Positions 16,753-24,786 of a stretch of 38,060 bases of DNA are shown in pieces. Location of the stretch: assembly GCA_002771135.1 (NCBI GenBank), contig PCXO01000005.1, positions 1 through 38,060 of the forward strand, read 5' to 3'. The notes under the pieces are model-generated. The model worked only from the letters and a program-made list of their open reading frames with translations. It did not search any database and had not been told where the DNA came from. Position numbers and translations under genes: made by a program. The DNA is from Candidatus Yanofskybacteria bacterium CG10_big_fil_rev_8_21_14_0_10_46_23. Lineage in GTDB: Bacteria > Patescibacteriota > Minisyncoccia > 2-02-FULL-40-12 > IGHO2-12-FULL-4. Position 1 is the first letter of the stretch; every line of letters starts with the position of its first letter.

Positions 16753-17850
16753 ATGGCTAAAGTCGAGGCTCAAAATAAATCCTTTTCGATTTTGATAGGC
16801 ATCATTGTCCTATTTGGTTTGATTATCCTTTCCTCAGCCGGCGTCGTTGAAGGACAAAATAAGTTTGGCTCGGCTCAGTTCTACCTCGTCCATCAAATTT
16901 TATTTGGCTTGTTGCCCGGATTGGCCCTCTATTTAATTTTGAGCCGAATAAAATATACCCATTGGCGCCATTTCTCGTTGGCGATTCTCTTGGGGGCTTT
17001 GGGGCTTATGGTTTTAGTCCTGGTCCCTTCCTTGGGCGTCGTGGCCAACGGGGCCCAGCGCTGGCTAGCCTTAGGGCCGATTTCTTTCCAACCTTCAGAG
17101 TTTTTAAAATTAGGGATGATTATTTATCTCTCGGCGTGGTTAAGTCGAAAGGATAGTAAAATGAAAGATTGGTCTTATTCAACGGCGCCATTCTTCGTGA
17201 TTTTAGGTTTTGTCGGTTTGCTCTTGGTTTTACAGCCGGATATGGGAACGCTGGGAATGATTTTAATAATCGCCTTGGCGATGTATTTTTCAGCGGGCGC
17301 GAAAATGAGCCAAATTTTTATGGTCTTGTTGGTCCTCTCAATTTTGGCGGCGGTATTAATTTATCTCCAACCCTATCAATGGGATCGAATTACGTCTTTT
17401 GCCAATCCCGGTTCTGATATTCAAGGCAAATCTTATCATATTCGCCAAGCCATTATTAGCATTGGAAGCGGGGGGATATTTGGCGTGGGTTTTGGGAAGA
17501 GCACCCAGAAAATAAACTTTTTACCCGAACCCGTAGGGGACTCAATTTTTGCGGTCCTTGTCGAAGAGCTGGGGCTGATTGGCGGGGGGGCGCTGATTCT
17601 CTTGTTTTTAGCCTTAATGGTCAAAATTATAAAAATTGCTAAACGCGCTCCGGACTCCTTTAGCCAGCTGTTTGTTATCGGTGTCGGCGTTTGGATTATT
17701 GGTCAGGCCTTTATCAATATCGGGGCGATCTCCGGCCTTATTCCCTTAACCGGAATTCCTTTGCCCCTTGTTAGTTACGGGGGGACCTCTTTGGTCAGTC
17801 TTTTGGCGGCTTTAGGAATTGTCAATAATGTCGCCCGTTACGCCAAATAA
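16753..17850 (+). CDS. ftsW: FtsW/RodA/SpoVE (SEDS) family protein
   Basis: NGAQRWLALGPISFQPSEFLKLGMI, GSGGIFGVGFGKSTQKINFLPEPVGDSIFAVLVEELG; downstream of mraY. Confidence 0.9.
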   Translation: MAKVEAQNKSFSILIGIIVLFGLIILSSAGVVEGQNKFGSAQFYLVHQILFGLLPGLALYLILSRIKYTHWRHFSLAILLGALGLMVLVLVPSLGVVANGAQRWLALGPISFQPSEFLKLGMIIYLSAWLSRKDSKMKDWSYSTAPFFVILGFVGLLLVLQPDMGTLGMILIIALAMYFSAGAKMSQIFMVLLVLSILAAVLIYLQPYQWDRITSFANPGSDIQGKSYHIRQAIISIGSGGIFGVGFGKSTQKINFLPEPVGDSIFAVLVEELGLIGGGALILLFLALMVKIIKIAKRAPDSFSQLFVIGVGVWIIGQAFINIGAISGLIPLTGIPLPLVSYGGTSLVSLLAALGIVNNVARYAK

Positions 17851-17883
17851 AAATGCGCCGTATCGGCGCATTTTTATTTGGCG
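17841..17883. terminator. Bidirectional terminator: 20-bp perfect palindrome, 3-nt loop
   Basis: CGCCAAATAAAAATGCGCCG-TAT-CGGCGCATTTTTATTTGGCG; contains the stop codons of both convergent genes. Confidence 0.85.
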
Positions 17884-18149
17884 GGACTTTCTTGTTTGGC
17901 CAACAGACGCATCAATCGAGATTTATATCGACTGGCGGTGTTGCCTTTGATAGTGCCGTGCTTGGAGGCTTTATCTAGGGCTTTATAAACCACCGGGATC
18001 ATTTGTTTGGCTTGAGAAATTTGACTGTCTCTTACGGCTTTGCGGAACTCTTTTACGAGTTCTCGAAAACGACGCTTGTAGCGTAGGTTCAAAAGTTGGC
18101 GTTTGTCGCTTTGGCGGAGAGCTTTTTTGGCTCCTTTTGTAATCGGCAT
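17874..18149 (-). CDS. rpsT: 30S ribosomal protein S20
   Basis: MPITKGAKKALRQSDKRQLLNLRYKRRFRELVKEFRKAV...LDKASKHGTIKGNTASRYKSRLMRLL. Confidence 0.92.
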   Translation of the reverse strand: MPITKGAKKALRQSDKRQLLNLRYKRRFRELVKEFRKAVRDSQISQAKQMIPVVYKALDKASKHGTIKGNTASRYKSRLMRLLAKQESPAK

Positions 18150-18210
18150 ATTGAGTTCTGATATTAACAGGTTTCCAAATTAATTTCAAGATTATGGTAT
18201 AATTTCGATA

Positions 18211-18864
18211 ATGAAAAAGTATATTACTATTTTTGCTATTCTGGCTCTAATTTTACCCTTAGGCCTAGTCTGGGCCGAAGATAATGACTCGAAAGTTCGA
18301 AGTCGAGAGCTTTTGAAAGAACCCGAAAAAATTCTCCGAGAAACGGTTCGGGAAAAAGTAGACAAGGTTCAAGAGGAGGTCCGAGACGGTCTCCGAGAAA
18401 CCAAAAACGAGGTCAGAGACGAGATCGAGAGTCGGCGGGAGAAACTAGCCGATCAGGATAACCGTCGACACAATCTTTTGGTGAACATAAAGAATAAATT
18501 CAGCCGGATGATTCTTCGAAGTCAGGCGGCGGTTGCTCGACTGGATAATATTTTGGCTCGATTGACGACCCGAACCGAAACGCTCGAAGCGGACGGCCAT
18601 GAAGTCTCTGAGATTTTTGAATTGATTCGCGAGGCCGGAGCTAATCTGGATTTGGTCCGGGCTGATTTGAGAGAGATAAAGGCGACAATCGAAAACCTAG
18701 ATAATCTTGAAAATCAAAAAGAGGTCTTAGCGGGCCTGAAGGAAAAAATTCGATTGGTTGCCCAAAATCTTCGAGCGCTTCGGTCGGATCTTCGAGAGAT
18801 TCTAAATCAAATAAAAGCCGTTGTCGGCGATGATAATTCAGATGCCGACAGGGACGATAATTAA
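18211..18864 (+). CDS. Secreted coiled-coil hypothetical protein
   Basis: Signal peptide followed by charged heptad-like helices; leaderless promoter TGGTATAAT at 18195-18203. Confidence 0.65.
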   Translation: MKKYITIFAILALILPLGLVWAEDNDSKVRSRELLKEPEKILRETVREKVDKVQEEVRDGLRETKNEVRDEIESRREKLADQDNRRHNLLVNIKNKFSRMILRSQAAVARLDNILARLTTRTETLEADGHEVSEIFELIREAGANLDLVRADLREIKATIENLDNLENQKEVLAGLKEKIRLVAQNLRALRSDLREILNQIKAVVGDDNSDADRDDN

Positions 18865-18866
18865 TT

Positions 18867-19166
18867 ATGAGCAGGAATCACTCAACGGCTTTAGCTGTTA
18901 TTGCCGGCCTAGTTATTATCGGCGGAGCTTGGTGGTTAGCCTCCGGCTCAAAGTCGGAGACGGCGAATTTAAATCAAGAGTTGGATTCCGCCGATCCCCA
19001 AACACTGCCGGTGGCGGAGCTTCAGGCCGAGATTGAAGCTTTAGAGCAAACCGGATCTTCGAATGAGGTTGTAGCGATTGAAGCCGATTTGGAAGCAAGT
19101 AATTTTTCTAATCTTGATGCCGAGCTGGATCAATTGATTGGTGATATTAACTCGCTGGAATTTTAA
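18867..19166 (+). CDS. Hypothetical membrane-anchored acidic protein
   Basis: N-terminal TM, 2 bp after the previous ORF. Confidence 0.6.
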   Translation: MSRNHSTALAVIAGLVIIGGAWWLASGSKSETANLNQELDSADPQTLPVAELQAEIEALEQTGSSNEVVAIEADLEASNFSNLDAELDQLIGDINSLEF

Positions 19167-21160
19167 CTCATTTTTTCGATCTGACGACGGAGAAGATTAA
19201 ACTGTTCTCGGAGTCGAAGCGCTCGCTCAAATTGGAGCTTCTTGATTGAACTCTCAATTTCTCTTTGGAGGTGATCGAGTCGTTGACTGGGCGTTTTGGG
19301 GTAGTCTTTTATATCGAGAATCTCTTCGGCGGCTTGGCCGGTGTTGGTATTGAATTTGGTGGTGCTGAGTCTTTTTTTGATAGTACTGGGAGTGATCTTA
19401 TTTTTGCGATTGTGGGCTTCTTGGATCACCCGACGCCGATTCGTTTCCTCGATGGCGGCGGTCATTGATTTTGTCACTTTATCGGCATACATGATAACGT
19501 GACCATCCAAATTTCGAGCGGCTCGACCCATAGTTTGGATTAAGGTGGTCGTATTTCTCAGGAAGCCTTCCTTGTCGGCATCAAGAATTGCGATCAGAGA
19601 AACCTCAGGCAGGTCAAGGCCTTCTCGCAGAAGGTTCACCCCCACAATGACATCGTAGGTTCCCTTTCGGAGATCATTTATAATCTCGACTCGATCCAAG
19701 GTTTTAACATCGGAGTGAATATAATTAACGCGGATTTTCTTCTCGGCCAAATGCTCGGTCAGATCTTCAGCCATCCGCTTCGTCAGGGTGGTTACTAAGA
19801 CGCGCTGCTTTTGGGCGGTGCGGGCTTGAATTTGGCCCAAGAGATGCTCAATTTGCCCCACGGTGGGTCGAATCTCAATTGTCGGATCGGTCAAGCCGGT
19901 TGGCCGAATTATTTGTTCAGCGACCCATTTTTTCTTGGTTTGCTCTTGCTCATAACGGCCTGGAGTGGCCGAGACAAAGATTGATTGGTTAATCCTTTTT
20001 TTAAACTCAGGAAATTTCAGCGGGCGGTTATCAATAGCCGAGGGAAGACGGAAACCATGGGTAATAAGCGTCGATTTCCGAGAGTGGTCTCCGTGGTACA
20101 TCCCGCGGATTTGGGGGATAGTAATGTGGGATTCGTCAATAATGGTCAGAAAATCTTTTTTTGTTCTAAAAAAATCAATTAAAGTGTGGGGGGCTTCGCC
20201 GGGTTTCCGAAAATCGAGATGGCGAGAATAGTTCTCAATCCCGTAGCAATAGCCGGTTTGGCGAAGCATTTCCATGTCCCGTTCTGTCCGCTCCCGGAGC
20301 CGGGATGCCTTTTCCGTCTCGCCGGCTTTGCTGAGCATCTTAACTTGCTTTTGCATTTCGGCCAGGATGTTATCGATGGCGGTTGCGATCTTATCGTCCC
20401 TAGTGATCCAATATTTGGCGGGGTAGATTTGAGTTTCGACAACTTTACTAAATTTGGGCGGGTTAATCAGGGCGTCATCAATATTAATGTTATCGGCCAC
20501 CAAAATCTCCGCAATTTTATTTTCGCTCATTCTGATTTTGGTAATATTTTGACCGGTCGCCGAGGCAATCTCAAATTCATTTTGAGTTTTTCGAAAGCCC
20601 CCACGATTTAATTCAATATCGTGCTGATATTGGAGGCGCTGGAGTCGGGCGACTAAATCGTTGGTTGTAATTTCCTGACCCCGGAAGAGTTCTAGTCGCA
20701 TGGATTGGTACTCTTCGGGCGAGCCCAGATTATAGATGCAGGAAACTGAGGCGACAATGATAACGTCATCTCGACTGGCAACGGCTTGGGTCGCGCTGTG
20801 TCGAAGGCGGTCGATCTCTTCGTTGATCCGGGCATCTTTTTCAATATAGGTGTCGCTATGCGCCAAATAAGCTTCGGGCTGATAGTAGTCGTAGAAGCTG
20901 ACAAAGTAATGAACGGAGTTATCGGGGAAAAATTCCTTGAACTCCTGATAAAGTTGAGCGGCGAGGGTTTTATTCGGGGAGATAACTAGGGTTGGTCTCT
21001 GAGTTTTTTCAATAAGGTTGGCAATGGTAAAAGTTTTTCCTGATCCGGTCACGCCCAAAAGAGTCTGATGTTTTTCGCCAGACCTAATACCCCGCAGGAG
21101 TTTTTTTATAGCCTCCGGCTGGTCGCCGGTCGGTTTGAAGGGAGCGTGAAGTTTAAACAT
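19163..21160 (-). CDS. uvrB: Excinuclease ABC subunit B
   Basis: GVTGSGKTFTIANLIEK, FVSFYDYYQPEAYL, VGVNLLREGLDLPEVSLIAILDADKEGFLR; start set at MFKLHAPF because the track start lies in repeat C. Confidence 0.96.
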   Translation of the reverse strand: MFKLHAPFKPTGDQPEAIKKLLRGIRSGEKHQTLLGVTGSGKTFTIANLIEKTQRPTLVISPNKTLAAQLYQEFKEFFPDNSVHYFVSFYDYYQPEAYLAHSDTYIEKDARINEEIDRLRHSATQAVASRDDVIIVASVSCIYNLGSPEEYQSMRLELFRGQEITTNDLVARLQRLQYQHDIELNRGGFRKTQNEFEIASATGQNITKIRMSENKIAEILVADNINIDDALINPPKFSKVVETQIYPAKYWITRDDKIATAIDNILAEMQKQVKMLSKAGETEKASRLRERTERDMEMLRQTGYCYGIENYSRHLDFRKPGEAPHTLIDFFRTKKDFLTIIDESHITIPQIRGMYHGDHSRKSTLITHGFRLPSAIDNRPLKFPEFKKRINQSIFVSATPGRYEQEQTKKKWVAEQIIRPTGLTDPTIEIRPTVGQIEHLLGQIQARTAQKQRVLVTTLTKRMAEDLTEHLAEKKIRVNYIHSDVKTLDRVEIINDLRKGTYDVIVGVNLLREGLDLPEVSLIAILDADKEGFLRNTTTLIQTMGRAARNLDGHVIMYADKVTKSMTAAIEETNRRRVIQEAHNRKNKITPSTIKKRLSTTKFNTNTGQAAEEILDIKDYPKTPSQRLDHLQREIESSIKKLQFERALRLREQFNLLRRQIEKMS

Positions 21161-21179
21161 AGATAGTGTATTAGATTGA

Positions 21180-21318
21180 GAGACCACCGATTAACCCGAA
21201 AACATTCCAAAACCCAGCGAGTTTTGTTCATTCCGCATCGCCTGCGGATTCCGCCCCCCGGGCCGGTCGGACCTTGCAATCCACAGGCGATACGGTTTCT
21301 TAATTAATCGGCGGCCTC
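21180..21318 (-). repeat. Structured dispersed element copy C
   Basis: Outer arms 21180-21194/21304-21318 (15 bp, two G-U on - strand); core nearly identical to copy A, including AAACCGTATCGCCTGTGGATTGCAAGGTCCG and AAAACTCGCTGGGTTTT. Confidence 0.85.
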
Positions 21319-21359
21319 TTTTTTGTACAATATTTTAATCTTTTTGCTATACTGAGCCC

Positions 21360-21953
21360 ATGATCTCTTATCTGGCCGGGAAGGTGCTTGATATCGGCAA
21401 ATCGAGCGTAATTATCGAAGTAAATGGAGTGGGCTACCGGGTCACTCTTTCTGATAGAATTCGGAACAGTCTATCAAAAATTGGTGAGCCGATCAAGGTC
21501 TTTACCTACAGTGTAATTAACCTCCGGGATGGCGTTTTTAACCTCTACGGCTTTATTAAGTTAGAGGAATTACGCTTCTTCGAGCTTCTTATCACGGTCT
21601 CCGGGATCGGTCCCAGATTGGCTCAGACAATATTAGATAATATTGATCTGCCGACCCTCCAGCTGGCCATAATTAGAGAAGACGATTCTTATTTAAAAAA
21701 GATTTCCGGGATCGGCGCCAAAACGGCCAAACGAATGATCCTCGAGCTGAAAAACAAAGTTCTAGAGACGGATGTGCGGGAAGCCAGTCAGGGTCGAGAT
21801 TTGGCGAGTGAAGAAGAGGCGGTTGAGGCCCTGGTTTCTTTGGGGTATTCGACCTTACAAGCGCGGGAGGTTATTCGAGAAATTCCCGATAACTTGAAAA
21901 ATACCCAAGACCGTCTTAAGGAAGCCCTTAAAATTTTAGGGAAAAATAAATAA
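21360..21953 (+). CDS. ruvA: Holliday junction DNA helicase subunit RuvA
   Basis: MISYLAGKVLDIGKSSVIIEVNGVGYRVTL, GIGPRLAQTIL, ISGIGAKTAKRMILELKNKV. Confidence 0.94.
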   Translation: MISYLAGKVLDIGKSSVIIEVNGVGYRVTLSDRIRNSLSKIGEPIKVFTYSVINLRDGVFNLYGFIKLEELRFFELLITVSGIGPRLAQTILDNIDLPTLQLAIIREDDSYLKKISGIGAKTAKRMILELKNKVLETDVREASQGRDLASEEEAVEALVSLGYSTLQAREVIREIPDNLKNTQDRLKEALKILGKNK

Positions 21954-21973
21954 ACTATGTAAAATAAATATTT

Positions 21974-22125
21974 CGGGGCAGCGGTTATTTCAGAACATTT
22001 GAATCCCCCGCGAGGATTCGGCATTCCGTTATTCATGTGGATTTTGTTCGCCGTCTCAGATTAATTTTACGGCTCACAAGCCATGCAATCCACACGAATA
22101 ACGGTCTGAAATAGCTGCTGCCCCG
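21974..22125 (-). repeat. Structured dispersed element copy E
   Basis: Outer arms 21974-21994/22105-22125 (21 bp, two non-Watson-Crick positions); - strand P2 CCGTTATTCGTGTGGATT-GCATGG...AATCCACATGAATAACGG; P3 GAATCCTC-GCG-GGGGATTC. Confidence 0.82.
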
Positions 22126-22138
22126 CTAAAGACCCAAG

Positions 22139-23014
22139 ATGTCATTTTTACAGACAAAAGAATGGATGGATTTTCAAAAATCGCTCGGGCGGAAGGTTTT
22201 TCCGATTCAACTCAAGACGGAGATAATCTGGGCGGTTATACTGAACGTCTCTTTAGGAAAGAAATATCTTTATGTTCCCTATGGTCCGAGTCAGGCTGAG
22301 GGCTCCGCTCAGCTGAAAACCGAGCTAGAAATCATCGCCAAAAAGGAAGGGGCGATTTTCATAAAGATTGAGCCTCAGCAAGACGAAGTTGTGCAAGCTT
22401 TAATTAATCTCGGTTTTCGGTTTAACCCGATAACCGTTCAACCCCATCGAACTTTAATTTTAGACTTAACTAAAAGCGAGAGCCAACTCAATCAGGAAAT
22501 GCACCAAAAAACCCGCTATAGTATTCGAGTTGCCGAGCGTCACGGCTTGAAATTTAAAATTTTGTCGGAAGATACAAAACAGTCTTGGCCAATTTATGAA
22601 AAAACTAGTCGCCGGCAAAATTTCGGGATTTATCCAAGAGAATATTATCAAGCCCTTTTAGACTGCAAGGACTTAAATACTTTTCAAGCTGGGGTTTTTA
22701 AGGGTGAAAAAATAATTGCCACGGGCATCTTCTTAATCTATCGGAAAGAAGGCTTCTATCTTCACGGGGGGTCCGATTATAAAGAACACGCCCTAATGGC
22801 GCCCTATCTTCTTCACTGGAGTATCATCAAACACCTCAAAGAATGCGGGGTTCAAAGGTATGATCTTTGGGGGGTTGATAGCGAAGCCTATCCCGGCGTA
22901 ACTCGATTTAAACTTCGTTGGGGCGGACAAGTAATTGAATACCCGGGGGCTTTTGATTTACCGCTCAATCGTTTTTGGTATCGAGTTTATAATCTCTATA
23001 AAAAATTCCGTTAG
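22139..23014 (+). CDS. FemAB-like peptidyltransferase (GNAT fold)
   Basis: MSFLQTKEWMDFQKSLGRKVF, HQKTRYSIRVAERHGLKF, DLWGVDSEAYPGVTRFKLRWGG. Confidence 0.85.
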   Translation: MSFLQTKEWMDFQKSLGRKVFPIQLKTEIIWAVILNVSLGKKYLYVPYGPSQAEGSAQLKTELEIIAKKEGAIFIKIEPQQDEVVQALINLGFRFNPITVQPHRTLILDLTKSESQLNQEMHQKTRYSIRVAERHGLKFKILSEDTKQSWPIYEKTSRRQNFGIYPREYYQALLDCKDLNTFQAGVFKGEKIIATGIFLIYRKEGFYLHGGSDYKEHALMAPYLLHWSIIKHLKECGVQRYDLWGVDSEAYPGVTRFKLRWGGQVIEYPGAFDLPLNRFWYRVYNLYKKFR

Positions 23015-23092
23015 CTTCTTGACTTTTGTTCAACAAAGCGGGGGGAATCTTTTCCGTTGCGTCTTTAATCTCATTTTCGTATCCTGAGAAGA

Positions 23093-24322
23093 ATGAAAGA
23101 GGCTGGTTTGGAAAAAATTTTAAGACTTGGCCGGCGGTTGATCCCCCGCCAAATTTTCAAATTTTTTCAACCCGGCTATCACTGGCTCCTAGCTTGGTTT
23201 TTTGCCTTTCGCTACGGTCGCCCTTCGAATTCAATGGTTGTTATCGGCGTGACCGGGACCAAGGGCAAGTCAACCGTAGTTTATATCCTTACTAAGATTT
23301 TAGAAGAGGCCGGTTTGGCTGTCGGCGCGGTTGGCTCTCTGGGCTTTAAGATTAGAGACAAAGAGTGGCCCAACACCTTGAAAATGACCATGCCCGGCCG
23401 GGGCTTGATTCAAGCGCTGATGCGTCGCGCTCGAGATCAGGGTGTGACCCACTTTATTTTGGAGGTAACCTCGGAAGGAATTGCTCAAAAGCGACACCTG
23501 GGGATCAATTTTGACGTGGCGGTTCTAACCAATATTCATCCCGAGCACATTGAGAGTCACGGTTCTTTCGAAAATTATGTTTCGGCTAAAAAGAAACTTT
23601 TCCAAAAAGCCAAGAAAGTCCATGTTTTAAACGGCGATGATAAATTGATTGACGAATTTACGGCTATCCCGGCCAAGAAAAAAATAATCTATCAAGCCAA
23701 GGATTGGTCGAATTTAAACTTGACCACCAACTTAGAGGGGGATTTCAATAAACTTAATATCTTAGCGGCGACGCGGGCGGCCCAAGAATTGGGGGTAACT
23801 TTGGAAACAATTCAGTCGGCGATCACCAAGGTTAAGAGAATCCCGGGGCGAATGGATTTTGTCGAAAAAGGCCAACCATTCTCGATAGTAATTGATTACG
23901 CGCACACCCCGGACTCGCTCCGAGCCGTTTACCGTCATTTAAAAGGGAAATTAAACGAAGGCCAAAAACTTATCTGTGTCTTGGGGGCGGCCGGAGGTGG
24001 GCGCGATACTTGGAAGCGTCCCGAGTTTGGCAAAATTGCCGATGAGTATTGTGATAAAATTATTTTGACGAATGAGGATCCTTATGACGAAGATCCGCAT
24101 CGAATCATTGAAGAAGTTAAGCGGGGGGTTGCCGTCAAAACGCCGCAGGTAATCTTTGATCGACGCCAAGCAATGCGCAAAGCTATGACAGAGGCTTATA
24201 AAGGTGATATAGTTGTGATAACCGGCAAGGGTTCGGAGACCTCGATCGCCTTAGCGCAAGGCCAGAAAGTTGATTGGAGTGATCGGCGGATTGCCGAAGA
24301 ACTGCTCGAAGAAATTTTTTAG
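23093..24322 (+). CDS. MurE-like Mur ligase lacking the usual N-terminal domain
   Basis: GVTGTKGKSTVVYILTKIL, FDVAVLTNIHPEHIESHGSFENYVSAKKKLF, VIDYAHTPDSLRAVYRHL, NEDPYDEDPHRIIEEV. Confidence 0.85.
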   Translation: MKEAGLEKILRLGRRLIPRQIFKFFQPGYHWLLAWFFAFRYGRPSNSMVVIGVTGTKGKSTVVYILTKILEEAGLAVGAVGSLGFKIRDKEWPNTLKMTMPGRGLIQALMRRARDQGVTHFILEVTSEGIAQKRHLGINFDVAVLTNIHPEHIESHGSFENYVSAKKKLFQKAKKVHVLNGDDKLIDEFTAIPAKKKIIYQAKDWSNLNLTTNLEGDFNKLNILAATRAAQELGVTLETIQSAITKVKRIPGRMDFVEKGQPFSIVIDYAHTPDSLRAVYRHLKGKLNEGQKLICVLGAAGGGRDTWKRPEFGKIADEYCDKIILTNEDPYDEDPHRIIEEVKRGVAVKTPQVIFDRRQAMRKAMTEAYKGDIVVITGKGSETSIALAQGQKVDWSDRRIAEELLEEIF

Positions 24323-24334
24323 CATATTGATTTA

Positions 24335-24775
24335 ATGCCTTGGAAAAAATTCAATCAGCATCATTTTAATAACCGAGTTCAGGGCTATCTTTGGGTAGTC
24401 ATAGTTTTTCTTTTGGTAACTTTTAGCGCCTCGGTTTTTTTCTTTGACGATTATCGGAATTATGATTTTTCGGCTCTAGGGAATATCAGCACTAACATTG
24501 AAGGACCGGAAAGAGACACTCGTGTCTATTCGGTTTTTTATCGAAATCAGACCTTTAGCCCGACTAATTTGAGGATTCGAGTCGGGGACACAGTTCGATT
24601 TGAGAATCAAAGCCTTTTCGGGATTCATATTACTTCAAATGACCTCCCGGGTTTTGAGAGCTCTGGGAGTATCGCCGGTGATAGCGTTTTCTCCCATACT
24701 TTCACGGCTGAAGGGATTTTCAGTTACTATAACGTCGAGAACAAAAATGAATCAGGTCAGATAATTGTTCGCTAG
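24335..24775 (+). CDS. Membrane-anchored cupredoxin-fold protein
   Basis: FYRNQTFSPTNLRIRVGDTVRFENQSLFGIHITSND...FTAEGIFSYYNVENKNESGQIIV; copper ligands mostly absent. Confidence 0.7.
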   Translation: MPWKKFNQHHFNNRVQGYLWVVIVFLLVTFSASVFFFDDYRNYDFSALGNISTNIEGPERDTRVYSVFYRNQTFSPTNLRIRVGDTVRFENQSLFGIHITSNDLPGFESSGSIAGDSVFSHTFTAEGIFSYYNVENKNESGQIIVR

Positions 24776-24786
24776 CTAATTCATCT

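Noticed and set aside
20186-20611. 141-aa plus-strand ORF inside uvrB
   Set aside because: Antisense to a confidently identified uvrB; no independent support.
1844-22125. CRISPR array or attC integron interpretation of elements A-E
   Set aside because: Elements are kilobases apart with no regular spacers, and lack RYYYAAC/GTTRRRY attC boxes.
23026-23295. 89-aa ORF overlapping the start of the murE-like gene
   Set aside because: Out of frame with a clear Mur ligase; no recognisable features.
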